The notes beneath the pieces are model-generated. The model had not been told where the DNA came from. It saw nothing but the letters and a program-made list of their open reading frames with translations, and did not search any database. 64,000 nt of DNA, taken from positions 1,550,001 to 1,614,000 of the forward strand of contig QEYB01001312.1 of NCBI GenBank assembly GCA_017562135.1, read 5' to 3'. The stretch is from Dipylidium caninum. Its lineage: Eukaryota; Platyhelminthes; Cestoda; Cyclophyllidea; Dipylidiidae. This document shows positions 55,501 through 64,000 of the stretch, piece by piece (the stretch's first letter is position 1; every line of letters begins with the position of its first letter). The position numbers and the translations under genes are program-made.

Positions 55501-58500
55501 GACGAAGGAAAGGACGCCTTGACAATTAGGCTGGAAAATGGGTAAGCTCTCTCCTATTTACAAACTCAAATTATGGTGAGATAATGCTCCAGTCATCGAA
55601 TAACGATGAGGTTTTATGACCGGTAGCCACTTGTAGGAGTAGAGGGGAATTTGCAAGTCTATATCGTCTACCCGGCATCCAATGCCTTCTGTTAATGTGT
55701 ACCTAACGCGTACCCCATATTCATAAATTAGGACAATTGACGAGGGAGTCCGAAGCCCGCAGACAGGGCTCAGTGCTTCCAATCGGAATGAAAAATTAGG
55801 TGATCAACGACACTTGCAGTTGAAATTTCAAATCAGCATTTGGCTGAAAAGAGGGTATAACAACCAAATCACAGAAAAAAAAGGGCAGAGATCGACGAGA
55901 GAGGAATTGGCAGAGGCTCAACCCTGTGCGCGAGCGCACGAACAAGACACACACGCACGCACGCACGCGCGCACGTGTGCCTGCACGAAGCGCAGGAGGG
56001 CGCGGTTGCCGCATTGGCCCTCCGCAACGCTGAGGCGGTGAGTCAGCCGGTGTGCGCCGCGCCTGTGCATGAGTCAACATAAGGCGCCAAGGAGGCCCGA
56101 GATGGCCAACGAAAGGCGAGCAGACGGACATAACAACACGCATCCTGCGCCTGAGTACACGCAATACTAAAAAGAAGTCGAGCCCAGGCCCCCCAAGGAA
56201 AATTCACTGAAACGCCTGCGTAATGGCATCATGCCGCCTACCAACATAATACATTCTGGAATGTCGTAGAACAATAAAAAAAACTGTTAAACTCAAGTAC
56301 AACGGGAAGGCATTAAACTGAACTTATTCCTGTACGAGAGTTACAATCACCACCGATGTAGCTTGATATTGTGGTGCTATGACTTTATTAGGCATTCCAC
56401 CACTCAATCGCATAATCGGGTTTTAAGGGAACTCGTATCCCACTCCCCGTAACATTGGCAGCCTCGAGGGTGTACAAGATGCGCCAGGGTCAAGAAGGAG
56501 AAGGGGGCTGACACAGCGAAATTGTTCCGAGAAATTTCAGGCCACAAAACTAATAAAGAGTCGAGAAAACTTATAAAATTACGCGAACACATGGTGTCAG
56601 ACGGGGGCATTCATTCGAGGGCAATTCGCGTTGACAAAGTGAAACGCAGGCCCAGAGCAAGCCGATAGAGCAAATGTGTAACATTCACTGTGAAAATGTT
56701 CCAAATTGTCATGAGGAGGATCGGAGAACGCAAGTTCTCGCAAACGAAGCAGGTAAAAAAGAGAAGAGGCTAATGTTAGGGGATAGTAACATATGCCAAG
56801 AGGCATTGAAGAAATGGATGCTCCAAACTCCCTCGCGGACCGGGGCGTGGCCAGCCACAATTCAGAGACTTTGCCAGAGACACCAAACCGTCCGCAAAAA
56901 CTGCTGCAAAAGGAAAAGTGACCGAACAACTGCAACGGAATAGGAAAGGTGGGGTTCAAAAGTCACACAGAAGGAGGCGTCTCAACAATTGGGTTATAGA
57001 AGTGGTTGTCATGGCGTCCAATGGGTATGTGGTTACCTATTTAACAGATTTGTGGCTTAGTTAGTGAATATGTGAGTGACCTTTCGTCTAGTGAAAAATT
57101 TTTTGCGTACACAAGCAACAACAGGCAAGAGAGGCGGCTTGGACTTTTGCATGCACTATCTTTGAGGCGAAAGACTCATTAAAAAGGTCGCAGAAACAGT
57201 GTTACCAGAATTGACGGTTCCAAAAGAAAAAAAAGACTTCATTCACAGGAGCCTGAGTGACCTTAATTACTTTGCTCCAACAAATTTAGGCCCACTTAGG
57301 CTTCACTAATGAAAAGTGGTATGGGATGCTTCTCTCAAAAGGTTGCGTTGAATGTACGCTCCGTCAAATTCTCGAGGAGGGCGGGGAGATATTACAGCAT
57401 CACACGGTTCAAAGCCATGAAAATATGCACGACCATGAGGTGGATGGCACAGACACCAAGGGAATAGAGTGTAGAGAAGGAGAAGGAAAGCATAAGGCGA
57501 CATCGGAGTCTTCTTGCTACTTTAACTCCGCACTTACTCCATATGAGGAGCGGCTAGTCGATTTGTCACAGGTTGATTTTATTAATCATTAACAAAACTT
57601 TAACTGTGAAAGCAAAGACGGCAACAAAGGGGAAAGGCTTGCAAAGACAATCGACTACCTAATAGCGCCTGCAGTGGGCGAGAAAATCACGACATTTAAT
57701 TGCATGCGACACAAGAATGTTTGATCAAAAAACTGATCACCACGTTGGTCTTTTGAGACCTCCGTGACAGTCTGGGTCATAGACAACATACGCTAACAAT
57801 CGAAAATTGTTACGAGGACTGGGAGTTTTTCAAATTGGGGAGTGCGACTCTGATTAATAGGACCGCACCTCCAAGAATGAAAGAGAAAGAGATGAAGGAG
57901 AAGGAAGCTTTACCGAAGGAGGGGACGCCAAGCTCGGCACTGTCGGGACCGACTGAATTGGGTGAGCAGGCGAGGGAGGCGGCGGCCTGGCGGCATTGAA
58001 GGTGACAGGCGAAATCACACTGCTGGCAACGCAGGCCTTGCCACTGTTGTCCCAAAAGGAGACTCGCGCAGACCAGGCACTTGGTGGGTCTTGTGAAACT
58101 CTCCGGTACTAATTTGTGGGGAGAGGTGGAGAGGACACCACTGCCACTGCCACTGCACGAGCAGACGGACTTCTCAGAAGACTGGCAGGTCTGGTGCACA
58201 GCTGTCGGCTCGGCTGCCTTGTGCAATGGTGTGTGCACTCCGTTCAGCTTGAGAAATGAAAGGAAGTAGAAGATAATACTAATGTTTACCATAGTGTTCA
58301 GTCTCAAGGTAAGCAAGTGGAGACTTCAATATTGGAGAACAATAAACCGAGGAGGTGCAGTTTTATCGCTTGTGGAAAATGTGATAAATTGCAATTCTCC
58401 ACGAAAACATGTTTGAATGGCGGTTCCCGACTCTACTTTAATCTTTTCCTTGTTCGACGAGACGGGAGTGTTCTTTTATTCTACTTGAAATGTGCATCAG

Positions 58501-61500
58501 TGCATAGCGTAGAAGATAACATCGCCCTGCACCAAGATCATGATTCAGTGAAAAGTCAAATAGAGGAAAGAGCAGATAAACAACTGAAGTGGAAAACATT
58601 GATCGGAGGATAAATGACATGGGAATGGATAAGATAGATGGAGGTTAACTTAGTGAAGACCAGGGAGAAGAAGTCGACGCGGACCATAAAAAATGGTCCT
58701 CTAGGGAATGCAAAGTTGTGTCCAAACAATATTTGACCACAAATAGGGCAGAAGGTCCAGAGACATGAATGCTTTATCGAATGGAAGCAAATAACGAAAA
58801 CGAAGCTCCACTTGTAGGAAAAATAAATAAAGGAGTCTAGCATATCGAGTTAACGGCATAGGATGCATTTTGGATTTTCAACGACTCATCCACTGTTGGA
58901 ATCACCAGTGCAGTGGGGAAAGTGGTTGTTGATGCTTCAAAGTGGATAAAGAGGCATGGTGCAGAATCGCAAAGTCAGATCCGATAAAGGAATGGAACCT
59001 CCTCTTCCCAACAGATGCCGTAAAGCTCAGGTGTGGAGACCAATTTGAAAGCTTGTTAACTCAAGAATGTGGGACTATGTAAGCTGATTTTGCAAGCGTA
59101 ACGACAAAAACGTTTAAAAGATTGCGTGAGCATTAATGTTTAGGCATTACCTCCTGTCACGCCGTTGACACTGACCATGTATGCGTGCCAAAGTCTAATT
59201 AAAAATGTAATTTTACACAAATTTTGCTCCATAGTAGATCGTGAGAATCAAAGATAAAGAAATCGTTTAATTTGAAATACTTATAATTCCGAGAACCGCT
59301 TAAAGGTAGACAATTTTTCTTCAAATTACAATTTGAATATGTTGCAAGGAATCTTGGCTGAGACGGAGAAAAAGAACTCTTGCATTAACTCAAAGAAGGT
59401 GTCAAATCTAGCATAGGGGAGAAAAAGGAACCCTATGTCTGGGGCGAAACGGGCAGCTTACAGCGCTCCAAGGCACAAACGATGGGGACAAGAACATAGA
59501 AAAGGACCTTTTGTGAATTACATTACGAGAATGGTTGGATTATAGAACGAAACAAACTGTAGTCATTTTATCCAAGAGAAGACAAGTGAAAAGAACTCGT
59601 CTCTGCTTACTGAGAGTTAAATCAGGTTGCTGATAGTAGTGAAAACTAAGAGAAGAAATGAATAAGAAATTCCGTCTACACGAGCTACAACGAAGTTTTT
59701 CAAAGGGTCTGGGAAGGGCATCTGACAAAGAACCAAAGAACTGACCAGTTCCGCACGAAAGCATGCTGGCCCGTCAAATTCCGCAGTTTTCATATGCGAC
59801 CTTCGCACTGCATTGGTTATTGGCGTGAAAAAGAATAAAAAATTATAAACGCCGTGGGCGTGGAACAGGGGGAATAATAAGTTAATTTTAATACACAATT
59901 GTCTGTTAATAAGCATTTCAAATACCTGAAAATGGCTTCACAGAAATACAAAGAATAATGAAGTCATGGGCGAGAAATCGCCTCAAAAAAAGGTTAGCGT
60001 AAAGAAAAGCGGCACCTGAATTCAACATGTAAAAAATAGGAAAGTAACACGACATCAGCCATCTAACTGATACCATTTCACGTAAACACACGACTATAGG
60101 CGACTAGGCCAACTCCTAATAGACCAGAAAACGGCGTAACTTGCCGTCAAAGGAGAGTAAAAGGACACCGTTCATCCAAACGGAAGACCTCTAAGACACG
60201 AGTACTCATGGGTCAAAATACATCAAAAGCAGCAGAAATTCCCTAAAATTTGCATACGATATAGGTGGCATAAAGCACAAACTTTAGAAGGAAATAACTT
60301 TCTGAAATCCGAGAGAACTTTGTGGTTAATAGGTCGAGGATCAACAAGCAAAATAACTAGGTTACGCCTTAATCGTTAATTAGAGCCTCAAGTGGGAGCA
60401 GTTGTGGGGTGCCTGTACGTAGGAGGGAAAGGTGCCTACGACTGAACAGAAGACAAGGAGTGGAAATATATCACAGTTTCGTCGTCAGTGTAGACAAGTC
60501 GGGCAATGCTTGGGGGGGAACGGGGATGACTCATACCTTCACCGCAAACTACTGCGGTGTATCAGCGGCGGAAACGCTCAACTCCATTACCATCGGTTTA
60601 TGGCTTCAGGTAAACCGATGTGATAGACAAGTGTGTAGCTGAAAAAGAACCTTAAGGGGAAGCACATGACGAAAGAGTTCCTCCGTCCATGACACCCATA
60701 TTAATGCGGAATAGTGGAAGTTAAACAGGATTGTGGCAGATACGGAGAATGACCAGTATTGCATAGAACACAATCAGTGCCATATGAAGATGATTTTACA
60801 TTGGATATACATCGGTAACCAATCATCCAGATCTGAGTGAAAACAAGCAGACTAGACTGCTACCAAAACCGAGTTCCAAAGTGCGTCACGACTCAATAAG
60901 TGCACATCTTACTAAAACGACCGATTAAAGATAAACCAAACGGGCATTTTCGACCAGTTCGCATCAATGTTAATGTCATTTCTGTCGACACATGCAACTG
61001 TAGGTTTACAATTAACTTCCAGCGACAAAGAGGCGAAAAGTGGGAAGAAAAGGCGCACCTTTCATCAAGTGGTCTCGCAGATTTTCTTTCTCTTTCTCTG
61101 TTTGACGCAACATGTTTGAGGTATCATCCAAACGTCTAGAAGTGAAAATCAAAGTAGGAATACGATGGCACTATGAGTTGAGTTATAAGGTCAGAGGAGA
61201 AAAAACGCACGCAGTCGTCTCCTCCAACTGCACCTCGAGTTCCCGAACGCGCTGCTGCGCAAGTTCTCGCTCGCGAATCTCATTGTTGAGAGCTAGTTGG
61301 AGGTTAGAGCGCTCCATCTTGCTGATGCGGCCAGCCTTGCGCTGACGCCAGTCCGCCGCGCTGCTGGTCACACCACCATTGAGGGTTGCGGAAGAGATAG
61401 TAGCAGCTCCGGAAGCTGGGCGGTGCTCGTCATACTCTACACTGTCCGGGGGGCCATTGCGTAGGCGGTGCAGGTCGGCCATTAGTTGGAGCACTGTGTC

Positions 61501-63466
61501 CTTCACAGATTAAACAATATAATGCAGTAGGAAAATATCTGACTTAAAATTTATATATAATTACACCAAATTGTCTGTTATGTTTTCGGTTTCAATGATG
61601 TTTTTAAGAGATTTCGTTAAGTCACTTCCGATAGAGGATCCATTAGTTCTGGAGGCAATTATAATTTGAGACCCCATAGTAGCTAAAAAAGGTAACAACA
61701 ATAAAGGTGAATATTTAAAGACATTTGCTAGGGAAAGAAGCCTGTCGAAAAGATGTGAGGTTGACACGAGACAATCTGAAGAATTTTAGGAGCCGTAGTA
61801 ATAAACGGGTATTAAATAAGTGGATTACAAGACTCCCGGTAGCTATCGAGGGAGAGATGTAAAAGATAAATGTTATAGGGTAAACGCTCAAAGCAAAGCA
61901 TGATGAGGGTGGCAATAATTAAAGTGTACCCCAGGTTTTGGTCTTTAAGTGCCTCAGTAATCGTTGTTGAGTCTCTCCCATTTCTGGTATGCTTTGTTAC
62001 GCCACTTGGGATGACCAGAGGAATGTGCACATGCAACTGTGGTGGTAGTGATGGTGTGGTGGTAGTGATGGTGTTGGTGGTGGTGGTGGGGGGGGAGGGC
62101 TGTCCTGATACTCATGTTCCAGTACACCTCCATAACCCCTGGGGACAAATATCACGTATCGGTAACGAAGTTTATAAGTATGGGAGGAAGATTATGGTGG
62201 TATGAAAAAGGTGTCGACACAAATGACGCACCACAAAAACATTATCAACTTCTAAATGAAATAAACTTCATTTTTTAAAGCCCTTCTTATGTTTGGTAAA
62301 AGATCAACATCATTGTATTAAGCGTTACCCACCATCTAACTGATTAACTGATAACCAGTAATGAAGTTCTAAACAACTATTTTATAAGTCATTACTGAAA
62401 AGTTTTCCAGGTGGGGGAAGGCGCCCAAATGGTAACTTTTCTTTGGCTGAATAAACACCGAGGGAAATTGTCGATAGGCACAAGAGGTATTTCGAACTAA
62501 CACTAGTAACATTTGGAGGCAAGGGTGTATGGGGTTGGCTACTACTGCAAAAAATCCAAAGGTTGATAAGCGTGACAACAACATACGTGGAGATTGTCAT
62601 TAGCGGACCACTCCTTATCGGCCATGCAGACTAGTTCTACCAGTTGGTTCTCCCAAAGTATTACTCGTTGCTCCAGTGCTGTGCAACGTTGTCTCTCCTG
62701 ACGCAGTTCGCTCTCCAGGAAACTCGTCTACAGAGGCGCAGAAAAAAAAACAAATACGACTCCAACCCTAAGAAAACGAACTTTTCCTTGATAACATCTT
62801 ATATTTAGTAATGTAGAGCCAATTTTAACATTGGAAGAGGGTTATGGTCAAAGAATAAGAGCACTAACAATACCTTCGTTCATGATTTTTGCCTAAGAAA
62901 CTAAAATCAAGCAGAACGTTAGCCTTCAACCTTACTTTAGAAATAGCAGTTCTCCCTGGAAAAGTACTTTTACATTTAATTCACAAAGAAAGGATTAGTT
63001 GAAAGAGACGTGCAAAATATATTGCTCCGTAGATACGGCGCAATGTGCACAAGAAACACGATTGTACAGTTTACACCGCATAAGGGCATAGAAGAAAGAG
63101 GGTTTATAGAAATATGCAATGAGTAAATACCCTCTCTAGTACAATCTCTCGAATGCGATCCTGAAGCTCAGAGCGTTCACGCTGCCAGCGGAGCTTTTGG
63201 TCAGTCCAGTAGGCCTCTTGGTTGGTTAGCTTCGTCTCACATTCCTCTGCCCATGCCATCGCTTCCCGCAGCTTCAGCTCCACTTCGGCAATCGCCGTCA
63301 CCGAGGTCGGTGCGGCGTCACCACCTGTAGTTGCAAGGCCGTTCGAGTGGTTGTTCTCTACTGATGCCACCACAGCCGCCTTCTGCGGCTGCTGCTGGAT
63401 GTATTCGTCCAGGAGTTTCCGCTGTGCTGCTAACTCAGCACGCTTTTCATCCAGATCGTTGAGAAG
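40485..63466 (-). CDS. CDC42BPA: MRCK (CDC42-binding protein kinase / genghis khan) homologue, C-terminal part; 5' end and kinase domain beyond the window
   Basis: Exons seen, in transcript order: 63466-63131, 62727-62587, 61500-61211, 58247-57914, 55492-55443, 55163-55086, 52232-51969, 51018-50805, 49700-49638, 49101-49018, 48126-47779, 47483-47433, 47047-46514, 45940-45578, 43256-42987, 40556-40485. They encode coiled coil and KELE-like repeat, a C1 zinc finger, a PH domain, a citron-homology (CNH) domain and a CRIB motif (LISAPSDFQHLAHQGPD; human LISNPTNFNHIAHMGPG), in the order diagnostic of MRCK rather than ROCK or citron kinase. The symbol could equally be CDC42BPB or gek. MRCKs phosphorylate myosin regulatory light chain and LIM kinases downstream of Cdc42 at the leading edge and junctions. 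Exon phases agree at all junctions except exon 3-4, unresolved, and inside exon 13, which holds a one-base slip. Confidence 0.94.
40557..42986 (-). other. MRCK intron between window exons 15 and 16
   Basis: A+T-rich. Open frames here (for example near 40975-41433 on the plus strand) have no recognisable domain. Nothing else seen. Confidence 0.65.
42987..43256 (-). CDS. CDC42BPA: MRCK window exon 15: Pro/Ser-rich C-terminal tail
   Basis: Acceptor cttccag; SFGEPEGVADPIAVNLPL, then acidic and Pro-rich sequence and SPEFRDKVLALFHT; 90 codons, phase 0 at both ends. Donor CACACC|gtgagt. No known domain. Placement rests on phase, splice signals and open frame. Confidence 0.8.
43257..45577 (-). other. 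MRCK intron between window exons 14 and 15
   Basis: 2.3 kb, A+T-rich, nothing recognised. Confidence 0.7.
45578..45940 (-). CDS. CDC42BPA: MRCK window exon 14: CRIB (Cdc42-binding) motif
   Basis: Acceptor tcatatag; KSRGFFNFSRGSLFAP, a Gly/Ser linker, then the CRIB core LISAPSDFQHLAHQGPD, followed by VRIQFIDLAQS and a Ser-rich tail. The consensus ISxPxxFxHxxHxG is intact. This motif binds GTP-loaded Cdc42/Rac and separates MRCK from ROCK. Donor ATCAG|gttatt. Confidence 0.94.
45941..46513 (-). other. MRCK intron between window exons 13 and 14
   Basis: 573 nt, donor gtatgc, acceptor tcatatag. Nothing else recognised. Confidence 0.8.
46514..47047 (-). CDS. CDC42BPA: MRCK window exon 13: end of CNH domain, linker, with a one-base frame slip
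   Basis: Acceptor ttctactag; CGIYVDIQGQLTRQ, FLYVFTEVGLFLFDVE and LRPLNTFDGHLCL match the last CNH blade of human MRCK (GIYTDCQGRRSRQ, LSVYSENAVDIFDVN, VRPLNNEGSLNLL). The frame then closes, while the next frame is open from SGQSLFKSANSG through a Ser/Gly/Asn linker to ARAR and the donor CCCGG|gtatgc. Only the second frame matches the phase of exon 14, so one base is surplus between about 46803 and 46830, or a 22-nt intron lies there. Confidence 0.87.
47433..47483 (-). CDS. CDC42BPA: MRCK window exon 12: CNH domain (micro-exon)
   Basis: 51 nt; acceptor gttttgcag; QLAISVNFEEFLLVFE, aligned with AVEISSKEYLLCFN. Donor GAAA|gtaagg. Phase 1 on both sides, which joins exactly to NCGIYVD in the next exon (SIGIYTD in human). 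Confidence 0.85.
47779..48126 (-). CDS. CDC42BPA: MRCK window exon 11: CNH domain
   Basis: Acceptor accgtctag; KQRRLRLILSGAIEGM, KSGVCLLTHGWSRGR and CLAAGFESAFVIYSI correspond to the GRNRHVRLFPMSALDG through LCVGFQSGFLRYPL blades of human MRCK. The donor AATG|gtgcgt is phase 1 and fits the next exon, but it skips about 20 residues that the family normally has (see findings). Confidence 0.88.
48127..49017 (-). other. MRCK intron between window exons 10 and 11
   Basis: 891 nt, donor gttctt, acceptor accgtctag. Nothing recognised. Confidence 0.8.
49018..49101 (-). CDS. CDC42BPA: MRCK window exon 10: CNH domain
   Basis: 84 nt; acceptor ttttttag; YVRVGEKKPIYQVEALP and LQLVAVVQ, aligned with IRVGDNKKIHQIELIP and QLVAVISG. 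Donor CAAG|gttctt, phase 1. Confidence 0.92.
49102..49637 (-). other. MRCK intron between window exons 9 and 10
   Basis: 536 nt, donor gtaagc, acceptor ttttttag. Nothing recognised. Confidence 0.8.
49638..49700 (-). CDS. CDC42BPA: MRCK window exon 9: CNH domain
   Basis: 63 nt; acceptor tctcatag; DEHRILVGTEDGLYSVDL, aligned with DHERIALGNEEGLFVVHV of human MRCK. Donor AACA|gtaagc, phase 1. Confidence 0.92.
49701..50804 (-). other. MRCK intron between window exons 8 and 9
   Basis: 1.1 kb, donor gtgagt, acceptor tctcatag. Nothing recognised. Confidence 0.8.
50805..51018 (-). CDS. CDC42BPA: MRCK window exon 8: end of PH domain and start of CNH domain
   Basis: Acceptor atttgtag; VPLYLLFDTSEECERWFS matches the PH C-terminal helix (ILMLADTENEKNKWVG). 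PSFPLIKHILSACVLG matches the CNH start (TLPLIKTTQAAAIID). Donor CTTG|gtgagt, phase 1. Confidence 0.92.
51019..51968 (-). other. MRCK intron between window exons 7 and 8
   Basis: 950 nt, donor gtagag, acceptor atttgtag. Nothing recognised. Confidence 0.8.
51969..52232 (-). CDS. CDC42BPA: MRCK window exon 7: PH domain with an inserted Gly/Ser-rich loop
   Basis: Acceptor gcaag (an alternative AG lies 9 nt earlier, same frame). EMSRDQRTLTLAADVGGG leads into a Ser/Gly segment and then YDIHKNSPACVVDLNASG and ADVIHAKRNEVPHILK, matching ASDVIHASRKDIPCIFRV in human MRCK. The first half is extra compared with the human domain. Donor TTAAG|gtagag. Confidence 0.9.
52233..55085 (-). other. MRCK intron between window exons 6 and 7
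   Basis: 2.85 kb inside the PH domain, donor gtgagt. A+T-rich, nothing recognised. Confidence 0.7.
55086..55163 (-). CDS. CDC42BPA: MRCK window exon 6: PH domain strands
   Basis: Acceptor atttgcag; TPKGDIKRGWVQQYAFLC and DMRLFIYH, aligning with [22 protein letters not shown] of human MRCK. Donor CCAT|gtgagt. 78 nt, phase 0. Confidence 0.92.
55443..55492 (-). CDS. CDC42BPA: MRCK window exon 5: start of PH domain (micro-exon)
   Basis: A 50-nt exon, acceptor attttag, encoding DAGVACGLGIILEGPVK, matching KGIGTAYEGHVRIPK at the start of the human MRCK PH domain. Phase 1 in, phase 0 out, at GTGAAG|gttagt. Confidence 0.88.
55493..57913 (-). other. MRCK intron between C1 and PH exons
   Basis: 2.4 kb with a CA/CG alternating tract at 55946-55980 set in a locally G+C-rich patch (about 55.9-56.15 kb) that stands out from its A+T-rich surroundings. 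No exon supported. Confidence 0.65.
55946..55980. repeat. CA/CG alternating repeat in MRCK intron
   Basis: CACACGCACGCACGCACGCG-type alternation, the only such tract in the A+T-rich half of the window. Confidence 0.85.
57914..58247 (-). CDS. CDC42BPA: MRCK window exon 4: C1 (cysteine-rich, phorbol-ester/DAG-type) domain
   Basis: After LNGVHTPLHKAAEP comes a full C1 zinc-finger pattern: His, 12 residues, Cys-X2-Cys, 13 residues, Cys-X2-Cys, X4 His, X2 Cys, and a last Cys after 8 residues (family norm 7). Landmarks are PTKCLVCASLLLG, GLRCQQCDFACHLQC and SLACSPN. The human MRCK motif FTTPTKCHQCTSL aligns with FTRPTKCLVCASL. Donor CTTCG|gtaaag in phase 1. Confidence 0.93.
58248..61210 (-). other. 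MRCK intron (or introns) between window exons 3 and 4
   Basis: 3 kb. The phases of the flanking exons do not match with the best donor, so a small exon may be hidden here. I could not identify it. Confidence 0.55.
61211..61500 (-). CDS. CDC42BPA: MRCK window exon 3: coiled coil / KELE-like segment
   Basis: Acceptor ctgtgaag; DTVLQLMADLHRLRNGPP, then KMERSNLQLALNNEIRER and ELAQQRVRELEVQLEE, resembling the segment before C1 in MRCKs. I place the donor at ACTGC|gtgcgt (phase 2). A donor three bases on, TGC|gttttt, would give phase 0 and fit window exon 4 directly. One of these, or a missed small exon, is needed. Confidence 0.78.
61501..62586 (-). other. MRCK intron between window exons 2 and 3
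   Basis: 1.1 kb, donor gtatgt, acceptor ctgtgaag. Contains the GTG/GGT repeat at 62040-62096. Confidence 0.75.
62040..62096. repeat. (GTG/GGT)n repeat in MRCK intron
   Basis: Imperfect 18-base units (GGTGGTAGTGATGGTGTG) followed by pure GGT and a G run. Confidence 0.85.
62587..62727 (-). CDS. CDC42BPA: MRCK window exon 2: coiled coil
   Basis: Acceptor cctctgtag; 47 codons, TSFLESELRQERQRCTAL and onward, ending WSANDNLH at CAC|gtatgt. Phase 0 on both sides. Confidence 0.85.
62728..63130 (-). other. MRCK intron between window exons 1 and 2
   Basis: 403 nt, donor gtattt, acceptor cctctgtag. Nothing recognised. Confidence 0.8.
63131..63466 (-). CDS. CDC42BPA: MRCK exon (window exon 1): coiled coil
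   Basis: Acceptor aaactcttag; 112 codons beginning LLNDLDEKRAELAAQRK and ending ELQDRIREIVLER at GAGAGG|gtattt. Heptad-rich and charged. A Gly/Thr/Ala-rich stretch interrupts the helix in the middle. Kinase exons are expected to the right of the window. Confidence 0.85.
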
Positions 63467-64000
63467 CTAAGAGTTTTTAAAAGTGCAATTTAGGGACTCC
63501 AAATGCTTGTAACTCGGTTAAATTACTAGTAAAGCTAATAATACAGAATTCGCAATATGAAATAGAGGAATAGCGACGAACGCATGCTGCTGACCCCAAA
63601 ATGGAGGAAGACGGGTAACAATAGACTATAATGTTCACCGGATTTCAACAGTCACTGAAGCGCAACGAACGAGACCAATAAATGGCAGAATCAAAATAAA
63701 AAGCGCCAAATTGCAGCCAAATGAATGCGAGTTTGAATGATAAATCTGGTATGAATGTGATTGATACAGGGAAGGAAATGCCTACATAAACGTCGGTCAA
63801 AGCATCGGAAAACAACCAGGAGAAATTGTTGCTAAATTAATTAGGTGTTTATGAGTTTGAAGGAAAGGGGAATTACACAGGAAAACACATGCCCATTTAA
63901 ACTTTCTGGTATATCTCGGCAAATATAACTTCAAATAGGTGTAAAAATCCAGTCTAAAATTGTAGAAGAGAATAGTGAGCCAAGGATGATATGGAAAATT
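63467..64000 (-). other. MRCK intron running off the right edge
   Basis: A+T-rich, ends in acceptor aaactcttag at 63467. No exon seen before the window ends. Confidence 0.7.

Overview
This is a eukaryotic, animal genomic window. Genes are split into many short GT..AG exons, and the products are animal-specific: a seven-Ig PTK7/Off-track-type receptor, an outer-dynein-arm docking coiled-coil protein, and an MRCK-type Cdc42-effector kinase. Three securely framed introns of only 28, 34 and 29 nt, beside a second class of about 73-86 nt and a few very long introns, resemble what I recall of parasitic flatworms, cestodes in particular. The assignment to flatworms is an inference, not something the sequence proves.

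Layout. 1-8407: no gene that I can support; the end nearest the gene holds a CpG-rich alternating purine-pyrimidine tract and the putative 5' UTR. 8408-31470 (+): the PTK7/otk-like receptor. Exon 1 is a signal-peptide exon, followed by a 15.4 kb intron full of simple repeats and then ten exons at 23843-31470 encoding seven Ig domains, one transmembrane helix and a Gly/Pro/Ser-rich tail with no kinase domain. 31471-35060: intergenic space between convergent genes. 35061-38753 (-): ODAD3 (CCDC151), complete in ten exons, 546 aa predicted. 38754-40484: short intergenic gap. 40485 to beyond the right edge (-): the C-terminal portion of an MRCK (CDC42BP/genghis khan) gene; sixteen exons encode coiled coil, C1, PH, CNH (citron homology), CRIB and tail. 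The kinase domain and gene start lie to the right of the window.

Base composition changes sharply: the left half is visibly G+C- and CpG-rich, the right half A+T-rich, and the change falls inside ODAD3. Three coding exons (two in otk, one in MRCK) change frame by one base in the middle of recognisable homology. Either the assembly carries one extra base at each place or ultrashort 22-25 nt introns are removed. RNA data would decide.

Functionally, PTK7/otk proteins act in Wnt/planar-polarity signalling at the membrane, MRCK couples Cdc42 to actomyosin, and ODAD3 serves motile cilia. I see no evidence that the three genes form a functional unit; they are simply neighbours.
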